From NCBI GenBank assembly GCA_008931825.1, contig QXVZ01033576.1:1-23344 (forward strand): a DNA stretch of 23,344 nucleotides. Direction: 5' to 3'. The translations under genes were made by a program, and so were the position numbers. Source of the stretch: Phallusia fumigata. Lineage: Eukaryota; Chordata; Ascidiacea; Phlebobranchia; Ascidiidae. Below the pieces are notes generated by a model that saw only the letters and a program-made list of their open reading frames with translations, did not search any database and was not told the DNA's origin. This document shows, piece after piece, positions 1-8,102 of the stretch; position 1 is the stretch's first letter, and the number at the start of each line of letters is the position of its first letter.

Positions 1-1
1 T

Positions 2-886
2 TTTACATCACGACCAGCTCCACTGTACAAGCTCCATCTTTCATACCGACCACATTTTATTGTTCAGATACTCGGATTAACTCCACAATCACAAGATGAG
101 CTTGGTCGCCAGATATGTGGAAACAAATACGATGAAATACGACAGAAACTGATGCAAAATAGCAATGCTTTCGCATATTGTTATGTTCCTGTCAATTTTA
201 TTTTGACTCTTAACTATTTGATGAATTACAGTACCGGTGATATTCAAAATTTTACCATTACACGTGTTCTTGCATTCACTTGTGAACAATATTCAAGAAC
301 TGATCACTTGAAAGGTCAAGAATGTGAATTTGACAAACTTGCGAAACTGGCTTGGATTGGATTTCGAAACATGTTAGTTGTTTTCAATGACAAAGCTCTC
401 ACAACGGTCGGTCTAACGGCTGTTACATCTGGTGCATTTTTAAACACCTCAGTTACGGAAAACATTAATATGAAGTTAACAATATTGGATGGTGACAAAC
501 TCCGATATTTTTCTCACCTCACCTGGCAAGAGTTTTTTACTGCAATGTACCTGATGCTGATCATGCCCTTGGAGGAATTCAGTGATGAAATCAACAAGTT
601 GATGGACTACAGATGGAAAGTTGTTGCCAAGTTCGCTTTCGGATTTTGCGATTCGTCGGTTTTTAACCGACTGGCACGAATTGTTCCCGGTTGCTCACGT
701 GACGATTGGAGCAGCAAGAAGTTACTGCTCCGAAAACTAATTACATCACACGGAACATATAAAGAGGGACAGGCAATCTTTCGATTTTGCAGCTGGGCTC
801 GTGAAGCCAATGATACAGAGATAACTTCATTTGTGTCCTCCTTACTTTCTGATGTGGTAAAATTATGGGGACCATCGATATCTAAA
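2..886 (+). CDS. NLR gene A: NACHT C-terminal/winged-helix/HD2 exon (5' partial)
   Basis: The frame is open from base 2 to 886 (295 codons) and is truncated by the window edge. It starts with F-TSRP (residues 2-5), resembling the sensor-type TSRP motif late in NACHT ATPase domains. YCYVPVNF (about 59-66) matches the NLR winged-helix region, and FSHLTWQEFF (170-179) matches the strongly conserved F-H-L-x-x-Q-E-F motif of NLR HD2 regions. The exon ends before GTGAGC at 887, phase 0. The last ~65 residues (IVPGCSRDDWSSKK onward) are nearly repeated in gene B at 22484-22681. Family knowledge: NACHT-LRR proteins are cytosolic oligomerising sensors, usually of microbial or danger signals. The ligand here is unknown. 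Walker A and B lie upstream of the window. The annotated reading frame runs upstream of the first ATG at 152, which is therefore internal. Confidence 0.9.
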
Positions 887-1094
887 GTGAGCAATTTATG
901 TGGCATAAAATCATTAGCTTTACTATTTTGAAATCATCCACTTTACTTGTCCTTGTAATTTGTTGGTACAATACTTTCTTTTTAACAACATATACATGAT
1001 TGTTCTGTTAAAATGTGACGGATATAGCAGTTACTTTCACCTCGATGTAACAAATCGTTTCACAAGAAGTAAAATAACGATGTGTGTTGTACAG
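887..1094 (+). other. Intron of gene A (HD2 to linker exon)
   Basis: A 208-bp intron with GTGAGC donor and TACAG acceptor. It is homologous to gene B's 198-bp intron at 22682-22879: both begin GTRAGCAATTTATGTG and share AAGTAAAATAACGATGT just before the acceptor. Confidence 0.8.
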
Positions 1095-1172
1095 ACGTTG
1101 CACGACAGTAGATTATCTGCAATCGATATCGAAAATCTGTCCTTTGTAGTTCAAGCGCCCAGGAATAAACAG
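1095..1172 (+). CDS. NLR gene A: 26-residue linker exon between HD2 and LRRs
   Basis: A short phase 0/0 exon (78 bp) is bounded by acceptor ...TTGTACAG and donor GTACAA. It encodes SAIDIENLSFVVQAPRNKQ near its C-terminus. The same exon occurs in gene B at 22880-22957 as SAIDLENLLFVLKAPRNKQ with identical length and phase, and both flanking introns are recognisably homologous. Conservation of the reading frame across two paralogues makes this a real exon despite its size. It probably forms the start of the LRR solenoid or a cap joining HD2 to the first LRR cassette; that role is inferred from position only. Confidence 0.85.
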
Positions 1173-1502
1173 GTACAAAACGGACTGGTAGTTTGCTTTC
1201 TGGTTTTCTAAGTTTTGCATTGCTGAAAACTTGTGGTTACCGATATATTTTTTCAAGTGTGTTATGTGCCAAAGACGAACCCAAGTTTTAACAAGCTGCA
1301 ATAAAGATTCATTTAAACATGTCACTTTCTTTTTCCTGGAACCATTATTTCGCAATAACAATCCGGTATAAGTTATGATAAGATAACTGACATACAGTGT
1401 AGTCTACAACGATTTTTGAACGAAATTTAAACTTTATGTTGGCTAAAAATCGACCTAATGTATTCTTGTATTCTTGCTACATTATTATTTTTACTCATTA
1501 AG

Positions 1503-1664
1503 CTAAAGATACTCGACCTATCTGCCAACCTTATCGGTGATCATGGTGCAACTTTACTGGCTCCCGGCGTTCACAACACTGAAGAGCTGGTGCTGCGTGG
1601 ATGTGGGATCAAAAGTGAAGGTGTACGATGTCTCACAGAAAAGATAGCAGTTTTGAATCATCCG
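1503..1664 (+). CDS. NLR gene A: LRR cassette exon 1 (two LRRs)
   Basis: A 162-bp phase 0/0 exon bounded by TTAAG acceptor and GTATTT donor. It encodes 54 residues: a first repeat of the form LKILDLSANLIGDHG and a second TEELVLRGCGIKSEG, with the framework ATLLAPGVHN between them. The alternation of an LDLSxN repeat with an LxLRxC repeat is the B-type/A-type pattern of ribonuclease-inhibitor LRRs found in NLR proteins. The start was chosen by aligning to the terminal exon, whose acceptor is a clear TATTTAG in the same position of the repeat. Residues specific to this copy are A8, L10, G33, K37 and N52-H53. Confidence 0.9.
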
Positions 1665-2169
1665 GTATTTCTTTAAATTTTACTATTTACTTTTGTTTAC
1701 TTTTAGGACCTAGTTTGTATCCTGAAAAACTGACCTGATTCTAAAGTTTTAATTTAATAACCCGACACGGACAATTTTAGGTAGTTTTTTATTTCCCAAT
1801 GTTTAAAAATTTACATTTTATTATTTTCTTATGCTTTGGCTAAAATTTACATATGATAGCAAAATCACATATCGGTCTAATTTTATTTCTCTGTTTAAAA
1901 TTGGTTTATTCGGAATCTGGAATAAATTGTGTTTCATTTCCACCAAGAACTCATTTAAGGCTCCATGCTCACTGACTACCAAGATCTGAGTTTACAACAT
2001 TTATGCAAATGTTGTTATGTCACAGAACAATATATGATAAGTAAATGATGAGCACACTGCTGTGATGTACATTGTGTATTACGGTTTACACAAAGTTTAA
2101 AATACTTGATTTTCTTAAAATTGACACAGCAGCCATTTTCTTTAGATTTTGTTTTTCCTCATTGTTAAG
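1665..2169 (+). other. Intron of gene A between LRR cassettes 1 and 2
   Basis: About 505 bp, AT-rich, no gene. It is clearly homologous to the next intron (2332-2800): both contain a downstream CTAGTTTGTATxCTGAAAA-type stretch, GGCTCCATGCTCACTGACYAC-type sequence, and a CAGCAGCCATTTT stretch before the acceptor. So the exon plus intron was duplicated as one unit of about 630-670 bp. Confidence 0.75.
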
Positions 2170-2331
2170 CTGAAGAAACTTGACCTATCTACCAACCCTA
2201 TCGGTGATCAAGGAGTAACTTTACTGGCTCCAGGCGTTCACAACACTGAAGAGCTGGTAGTGCGTGGATGTGGGATCAACAGTAATTGTTTGGAATGTCT
2301 CACAGAGAAGATAGCAGTTTTGAATCAACCG
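2170..2331 (+). CDS. NLR gene A: LRR cassette exon 2 (two LRRs)
   Basis: A 162-bp phase 0/0 exon with acceptor CATTGTTAAG and donor GTATTT. It encodes LKKLDLSTNPIGDQG, then TEELVVRGCGINS, ending AVLNQP. It keeps the framework APGVHNTEEL and LTEKIAVL. Compared with other cassettes the second LRR is unusual: the GVR consensus is replaced by NCLE around residues 39-42, which adds an extra cysteine. Spacing to cassette 1 is 667 bp start to start, and the introns on both sides are homologous, so this copy arose by duplication of an exon-intron unit. Confidence 0.9.
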
Positions 2332-2800
2332 GTATTTCTTAAAAGTTTACTGATTGTTTACTTTGAAACCTAGTTTGTATTCTTGAAAATTGACCTCATT
2401 CTAAAGTTGTTATTTTATATTCTGATAAAGACAGCTTTCGGTATAGTTCTTTATTTTCCCAATGCTTGAAAATTTGCCTTTTATTATTTTCCTATGCTTT
2501 ATATCGATCTAATTTTCTTATTATGTTTAAAATTGATTTATTCGAAATCTGGAATAAGTTGTGTTTCATACTCATCAAGAAACCATTTAAGGCCCCATGC
2601 TCACTGACCACAACGATCTGAGTTAAAAAATTCATACATATGTTGTTGTGTCACAGTACCATATATGAGAATTAAATGATGTGCAATCTATTGTGATGTA
2701 CATCTTGCATAACGATTTACACAAAGCTAAAAATTCTTAATTTGTTTGAAATCGACACAGCAGCCATTTTTCTTATACTTTGTTGTTTCTCCTTGTTAAG

Positions 2801-2962
2801 CTAAAGACACTCGACCTATCCTACAACCCTATCGGTGATCAAGGGGCAACTTTACTGGCTCCCGGCGTTCACAACACTGAAGAGCTGGTGCTGCGTGGTT
2901 GTGAGATAGGAAGTAATGGCGTGCGATCTCTTACAGAGAAGATAGCAGTTTTGGATCAACCG
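2801..2962 (+). CDS. NLR gene A: LRR cassette exon 3 (two LRRs)
   Basis: A 162-bp phase 0/0 exon, acceptor CCTTGTTAAG, donor GTATTT. It encodes LKTLDLSYNPIGDQG, the invariant ATLLAPGVHN, then TEELVLRGCEIGSNGVRS and the end AVLDQP. C43, present in most cassettes, is serine here, and G35 of the second LRR is glutamate. It lies 631 bp after cassette 2 in a homologous exon-intron unit. The following intron begins like those of cassettes 1 and 2 and then runs into a hAT-like insertion. Confidence 0.9.
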
Positions 2963-3140
2963 GTATTTCTTAAAATTTTTCTGGTTATTAACTTTCAAAA
3001 CCTAGTTTTTATTCTCAAAAATTGACCTCAAACAAAAGTTGTTGTTTAATATTCTGACACGGACAGCTTTTGGTAGTTCTTTATGTTCCTGTGCTTGAAA
3101 TCGATTTGTATTTATATTCTTGTTACATTTAACATTTAAC

Positions 3141-3520
3141 TTATTAAACTTTACCTGTAAATCTTTTGCTCAAAACTTACATGCTGTTTCAAAGGCCTTT
3201 TCAAATTGTCGATATTTTAACCTTTTTGTAATTTAGCATGTAACTGCACTTTTATCAATTTAATGACTAGAACATCGCGCACTTTTTAGCGCAATAAACC
3301 CGCTATACTGTCGAAACAAACGAAAGTTATCCAGCTGCGTTACGTGCATAAGTTTGTTTCTCGCTGTCTGCCTCTGCACGCATTTTCTTGATACGACATT
3401 GTTGCGCATTGAAAATCAGTAAAAGTACAATTTATGTAGATTTAGCGTTTCGTGTTGAATTAGACTACTCGCGCCCCTTAATAATTTTCACGCGACTCCA
3501 TGTAGGGTTGCGAACCTCAG
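3141..3520. repeat. Non-autonomous hAT-like element fragment, copy 1 (intron of cassette 3-4)
   Basis: About 380 bp homologous to 8103-8552. Shared stretches include a TTTCRAAGGCC-like block, TCAATTTAATGACTA-type sequence, ACGCATTTTCTTGATACGA, TAGC-rich sequence ending in TTTCGTGTT, and CTCGCGCCCC near one end. Its end, GGGTTGCGAACCTCAG, resembles a hAT right terminus, while the left terminus seen in copy 2 is not evident. No transposase coding is visible. The hAT assignment rests on terminal sequence style only. Confidence 0.5.
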
Positions 3521-3731
3521 TTTGACAGCTCTGTTCTAACCCAACCTTTTATCAAATGTTTCAAACATAGCTGGTAATTCGAAAGAAAAAATGTATTAAT
3601 CATTAAATATATAATTATTTTACAAACTTCATCGCAAACCAGTTTTTAAAATAATATATAAAATGTCTCCTAAATATTGTAGTCTTTAATTTATCCTTTT
3701 GCTGAAGACCAATTTTTTGTCACTTGTTAAG

Positions 3732-3893
3732 CTGAAGAAACTTGACCTATCTGGCAACGACATCGGTGATCAAGGGGCAACTTTACTGGCTCCTGGCGTT
3801 CACAACACTAAAGAGCTGGTGCTGCGTGAATGTGGGATCGAAAGTGATGGCGTGCGATGCCTAACAGAGAAAATAGCAGTTTTGGATCTACCG
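3732..3893 (+). CDS. NLR gene A: LRR cassette exon 4 (two LRRs)
   Basis: A 162-bp phase 0/0 exon, acceptor CACTTGTTAAG, donor GTATTT. It encodes LKKLDLSGNDIGDQG, then TKELVLRECGIESDGVRC, ending AVLDLP. It matches the cassette consensus except at the variable sites (G8, D10, E33, E37, D39, L53) and a K27 shared with cassette 8. The intron after it shares a CCTGACACTAACAT stretch with the intron after cassette 6. Cassettes 4-5 and 6-7 have start-to-start spacings of 481 and 482 bp, indicating a block duplication. Confidence 0.9.
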
Positions 3894-4212
3894 GTATTTT
3901 TTAGGATTTTACTGGTGCTATCAAAAATTGTCTACTTGCAAAAGCAATTTCACCACAGCGCAAGATTTTATAATTAAGCCAAACCATTGTTGTACCCTGA
4001 CACTAACATGTTGTAAAAACGTTTTTCAAACATTTTAAACGATGTTTTCAACAAAGTAGTTCAATCAAGCAAACAAATGCATTGTTTGTTGAATATAGAT
4101 TTTGTTTCCAAGTTAAAATACAAAGCAGTGATAAACTAAAAAATAAAACATCTTATTATTTTGGTCTTTATTTTTTCTTGTGCTAAAAATCGAGTTATTT
4201 TAACTTATTAAG

Positions 4213-4374
4213 CTAAAGAAACTCGATCTGTCCTACAACGACATCGGTGATAAAGGTGCAACTTTACTGGCTCCAGGCGTTCACAATACTGAAGAGCTGG
4301 TGCTACGGAAATGTGGGATCGGATGTGATGGCGTGCGATGCCTCACAGAGAAGATAGCAGTTTTGAAACTACCG
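4213..4374 (+). CDS. NLR gene A: LRR cassette exon 5 (two LRRs)
   Basis: A 162-bp phase 0/0 exon that has no ATG and is easily missed. The acceptor is TTATTAAG and the donor GTATTT. It encodes LKKLDLSYNDIGDKG, invariant ATLLAPGVHN, TEELVLRKCGIGCDGVRC, ending AVLKLP. C38 in the second LRR is specific to this copy. The intron downstream begins like the intron after cassette 8 (both contain GATTATCGAAGTC) but is expanded by about 2.7 kb of inserted repeats before cassette 6. Confidence 0.88.
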
Positions 4375-4511
4375 GTATTTCTTAAAATTTTTATGGCGCA
4401 CTAGATTTGAATCCGTTACGGTTGTATTGTAAACACTTCTAAGATAAGATTATCGAAGTCGTTTAGAATCTATTTGCACACATCAATTCATAACATACAT
4501 TAAAGTATAGA

Positions 4512-4760
4512 ACGGTGGTTCTCAAACTGGGGTCTGCAGTCCCCTATAGGTCCGTAATGCGACTTTAGGGGTCTGCGAAACATATTCCGCTCCCTGTTTT
4601 GTCTATCGCATGACTACTGACATATTCCGCACGTATGTTTCATGTGCAGCGTTTATTGCGCCTTTTGTGGCACCACCGCATAATGTTATTTTGTGATATC
4701 ACATGTAACAGTTGGCGTGATTGTGGCACACACAAAGTATTGCCGAACTGTAATCGATGA
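4512..4760. repeat. hAT-like terminal fragment in the cassette 5-6 intron
   Basis: It begins with GGTGGTTCTCAAACTGGGG, followed by short G/C-rich near-palindromic blocks around GTCCGTAATGC and AGGGGTCTGCGAAA. This is the characteristic look of hAT (Charlie-like) terminal inverted repeats. No matching right end or target duplication can be fixed by eye. It sits at the left edge of the sequence that is absent from the homologous intron after cassette 8. Confidence 0.45.
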
Positions 4761-4812
4761 AAAATAATTATGGGTCCCCTTCCACGAAGGGGACACATAT
4801 TGTTTTTACACT

Positions 4813-4872
4813 GTTTTTTTTCTTTTTTTCTTTTTTTTTCTTTCTTTCTTTTTTCTTTTTTTCTTTTTTTCT
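4813..4872. repeat. Pyrimidine-rich low-complexity tract (T/C)
   Basis: Nearly pure T with interspersed C over about 60 bp, inside composite repeat copy A. It makes spurious open frames rich in Phe/Ser on one strand and Lys/Glu on the other. It is much shorter in copies B and C. Confidence 0.9.
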
Positions 4873-4964
4873 GTCTAACGCGAGTTTGTTCACACGTTTT
4901 GGTCAATTTTTTCAAATTTTCACACATGTTAGATGAGTATCTGAAGTTGTGCACTGTCAACTTT

Positions 4965-4985
4965 GGGGGGGGGGGGGGGGGGGGG
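4965..4985 (+). repeat. 21-nt uninterrupted G run
   Basis: Twenty-one consecutive G residues within composite repeat copy A. The equivalent place in the adjacent duplicate (around 5275) and in copy B lacks it. It is prone to length error in sequencing and could form G-quadruplex structure. Confidence 0.9.
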
Positions 4986-5606
4986 TTCACCCACAGGCCC
5001 CCAAAATGTAAATGTTTTAAAACGGCAATATTTAACAAAGTTAGTTACCTAGAAGTTTTCTTTTCTGATAGCTAGTACAATGCGATGTATTGTAATGTAT
5101 TTTGTGACTTTAATTTGGATTCACCCATTTTTTGCCTTTTTAACCCCCAATATTCTGTCTATTCTGTTTTTTTCTTCCACACGAGTTTGTTCCCACGTTT
5201 TGGTCAAGAAAGAGTTGTTCAAATTTCTTTGTATTTTCACATATGATAGATGGGTATCTTAAGTTGTGCACTGACAAATTTTTTCCACTGTTTACCCATA
5301 GGTTCACCCACAGGCCCCCAAATTGTAAAATTTTTAAAACAGCTATATTTAACCAAGTTAGTCACCTAGAAGTTTTCTATATTGACAGTTGATACAATGC
5401 AAAGTATTTTAAAGTTTTTTGTGACTTTAATTTGGATTCACCATTTTTTTACCTATTTACCCCAAATATTTAGTTTTTTGTTTGTATGCCCTTTACTTCA
5501 GACATACTGGTCCAAATATATTGAAATTTAGGACGTAGATGTGTAGGGTGCTTCTTATACGTTGTGTAAAATTTTGCCTGATCGGTCAAGTATTTACCCT
5601 TGCAGC

Positions 5607-5607
5607 N
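5607..5607. other. Assembly join (n) 1
   Basis: A single ambiguous base between two near-identical ~47-bp stretches (5560-5606 and 5608-5655, both ending TATTTACCCTTGCAGC). The pattern suggests unmerged overlapping or allelic contig ends. Confidence 0.8.
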
Positions 5608-5891
5608 GGTTGTTTAAAATTTTAGCCTGATCGGTCAAGTATTTACCCTTGCAGCCGCAAGTACGTGTATAACAGCTTTGCTCCAAATACAACACGACCT
5701 GACGCGAGGGAGTGATTGACAATTTTACGACTCAAACGGCGCAACGCTTAGCGGTTGGTCACAGGCTGCTACTTTACACATAAACGGGCGTTCATAGGGT
5801 GCGGCAAGACGGGCGTTTCATTTTAATTGTCTTGTTTTATGACGGACGAAGCTCAGCTCTTTATATTCTGGTTTAGGTGATTGCGTAGCGT

Positions 5892-5892
5892 N
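5892..5892. other. Assembly join (n) 2
   Basis: A single n between two ~215-bp similar segments (5674-5891 and 5893-6110). Both carry CGACCTGACGCGAG, AGCGGTTGGTCA, and ATGACGGACGAAGCTCAGCT, and both end GATTGCGTAGCGT. Confidence 0.8.
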
Positions 5893-6587
5893 GGTTTTGC
5901 CCCGAATGCAAAACGACCTGACGCGAGTGGACGATTTTACGACTCAAGCGGCGCAATGCTCAGCGGTTGGTCAAAGTCTGCTACTTCACACATAAACGGG
6001 CGTTTATGGGGTGCGGCCAGGCGGGCGTTTCATTTTATTTGTCTTGTTTTATGACGGACGAAGCTCAGCTGTTTATATTACATCACTGACTTTGGTGATT
6101 GCGTAGCGTTAACCGAAATGCGTCTGGTAAATAACGTTGTAAAGGTGATACATTACAATAACTTTGCTTTCATTTACAGTTCTACTCTATTGTACAAAAG
6201 CACGTAAGCGCATGGTTAGTTGGTCAAGAAGCGTAATGTTGTTGTTGTTGAATTTATAGCGCATTACCGAAACCGCGCTGCAGAGATTCGTTAAGAGTTT
6301 GTTGCGGCTCGGCTAAAGGTCACTGTAGGTCCAATTATTGGTTGTGGGTCTGTGGGGTTTAAATTGTGCTGTTTACAATGAGATTGTAATTGGCATCATG
6401 TAAAAATGGTTTTTTAGAATATATGTGGAAATCTTTACTTTTTGTTTTCCCACCAATTTTTAAAGGGTCGTTTAGAGTTTAGAGTTTGTAGTTTACTACG
6501 GCCTGACCAAAGGTCACTGCAGGTCAAACTATTAATTAGTGTAACTGTGGGGTTTAGTTCATGCTTTTGACATTAGGATTGAAATTA

Positions 6588-6588
6588 N
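6588..6588. other. Assembly join (n) 3
   Basis: A single n. The sequence right of it (6589-6850, starting ACAAAAGCACGTAAGCGCA) repeats 6195-6460 with scattered substitutions and small indels. Confidence 0.8.
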
Positions 6589-7012
6589 ACAAAAGCACGT
6601 AAGCGCATGGTTAGTTGATCAAGAAGCGTACTATTGTTGTTGTATAGCGCATTAATAAAACCGCGCTGAAGAGATTCGTTAAGAGTTTGTTGCGGCTCGT
6701 CTAAAGGTCACTGTAGTTCAAACTATTTATCAGTGTGGCTGTGGGGTTTAAATTGTGCTGTTTATAGTAAGATTGTAATTGGCATAATGTAAAAAAATGA
6801 TTTTGTTAGAATATATGTGGAAATCTTTCCTTTTTGTTTTCCCACTGAGTTTTAAACTGATCTCATCCTAAAACATCGCTACTATTCAGGAACTGCATGT
6901 GTGTGGGGACTGGGGACCCATATGTTTATGCTAGCAGAAATAATCATGTTATAAAATGCCAAGGGAATTTAGAGACCCAATGTATTGTGGGTATTGAATA
7001 TATATCCAACAT

Positions 7013-7355
7013 AATGAAGGAAATGGTACATATGGAAAACATCAATTTGGGGTGGTAGTGTATGTGGAACCCCAATATGGAGAACGCCACCTCTCTAGTT
7101 ACGGTTAAATTTTAGCGGACCGCGAATCACCATAAAAATTGCACGGGGACCGTTCTTAAGTCGAATCGCGAAATGTTAAAAGTCCGAAATGACAAATTCA
7201 TTGTTACGCGATTTAAGGACACGCCTGAACAAAGGTATTTGATGAAGGTGCGCCTGTTGAATTACAATGAAATTTTTAAAAATACATAAAAGTTCCTAAT
7301 TATTGTGGTCTTTGATTTCTCCTTTTGCTAAAAGTCGATTTTTTACCAAAAAAAC
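7013..7355 (+). other. End of cassette 5-6 intron
   Basis: No gene. From about 7190 the sequence (GGACACGC, then TGCGCCTGTT) resembles the intron after cassette 8 near 9030-9070, marking the right side of the repeat insertion. The last part (CCTAATTATTGTGGTCTTTG and a TGCTAAAAGTCG motif) matches the intron end before cassette 4. Confidence 0.6.
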
Positions 7356-7517
7356 CCAAAGAAACTCGACATTTCTGACAACAATATTGGTGATCATGGG
7401 GCAGCTTTACTGGCTTGTGGCGTTCACAACACTGAAGAGCTGGTCCTCCGTGAATGTGGGATCGAAAGAGATGGCGTGCAACATCTCACAAAGAAGATAG
7501 AAGTTTTGGATCAACCG
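7356..7517 (+). CDS. NLR gene A: LRR cassette exon 6, acceptor site altered
   Basis: A 162-bp open cassette with normal GTATTT donor and no frameshift. It encodes KKLDISDNNIGDHG, AALLACGVHN, TEELVLRECGIERDGVQH, ending EVLDQP. The TTAAG that precedes every other cassette is replaced by an A/C-rich stretch (ACCAAAAAAACCC), so the expected acceptor AG is missing. The nearest AG, at 7360-7361 (CCCAAAG), would start the exon 6 bp later at 7362, giving 156 bp and keeping phase. It also carries more framework changes than its sisters (I6, A17, C21, H43, K46, E49). It may be spliced at the shifted AG, skipped, or be decaying; skipping would not break the frame. Confidence 0.6.
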
Positions 7518-7837
7518 GTATTTGTTTTACTGGTGCACACAAAACGTGTCTACGTACAAAAGAACTTTTGTTGCAACGCAACATTTAAGAGACAAACGAA
7601 ATTTTTGTCGCACCCTGACACTAACATATTGTAAATAACCTCATTTCAAATATATCAAACAGCGTGTATAAAAAAAGTTGTAAATTTTTAAAAATAATAG
7701 ACCTATTTCCTAATAAACATTAGTTGTTTATCTGATTACAATAAAAAGCAGTGTTTATTATCACAAAAACATAAAATTTTTCCTCATCAATATTATTTTT
7801 TCCCCTTGTTAAAAATCGCGTTGTTTTACTGGTTAAG

Positions 7838-7999
7838 CTGAAGAAACTCGACCTATCCAATAACTACATCGGTGATCAAGGTGCAATTTTCCTGGCTCCT
7901 GGCGTTCATAACACTGAAGAGCTGGTGCTGCGTGGATGTAGGATCGGAAGTGAAGGCGTGCGATGTCTTACAGAGAAAATAGCAGTTTTGCATCAACCG
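7838..7999 (+). CDS. NLR gene A: LRR cassette exon 7 (two LRRs)
   Basis: A 162-bp phase 0/0 exon, acceptor TGGTTAAG, donor GTATTT. It encodes LKKLDLSNNYIGDQG, AIFLAPGVHN, TEELVLRGCRIGSEGVRC, ending AVLHQP. Copy-specific variable residues are N8, Y10, R35, E39 and H52. It follows cassette 6 by 482 bp, the same spacing as cassettes 4 to 5. The downstream intron contains a TTGACACTACCAT stretch similar to those after cassettes 4 and 6, then a hAT-like element. Confidence 0.9.
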
Positions 8000-8102
8000 G
8001 TATTTATTTTACTAAAGCACTCAAAAAGTAGTTTCGTTACAGTGAAATATATTTTAGGTAAACTGATCTATTGTGGTACCTTGACACTACCATACTCCAA
8101 AC

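Larger units (their letters stand above)
4764..7012. repeat. Composite dispersed repeat, copy A (internally doubled, spans three n joins)
   Basis: It is homologous to 10397-11639 and partly to 15063-15919. It starts with a hairpin (GTCCCCTT/AAGGGGAC, 4774-4794), then a pyrimidine run and the stretch AACGCGAGTTTGTTC. Each segment occurs twice in succession: 4872-5160 and 5170-5470; 5560-5606 and 5608-5655; 5674-5891 and 5893-6110; 6195-6460 and 6589-6850. The 3' part shares AGCAGAAAYAATCATGTTAT with copy B. There is no coding capacity and the family is unrecognised. Confidence 0.7.

Noticed and set aside
4640-5075. Open frames on both strands (132 codons minus, 101 codons plus)
   Set aside because: They are produced by the T/C tract and G run (poly-Lys/Glu, poly-Pro or poly-Phe translations) inside a repeat; nothing else supports them.
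7303-7500. 65-codon plus-strand frame over cassette 6
   Set aside because: It is out of frame with the LRR reading; the true frame gives a clean LRR pair from 7356 to 7517.
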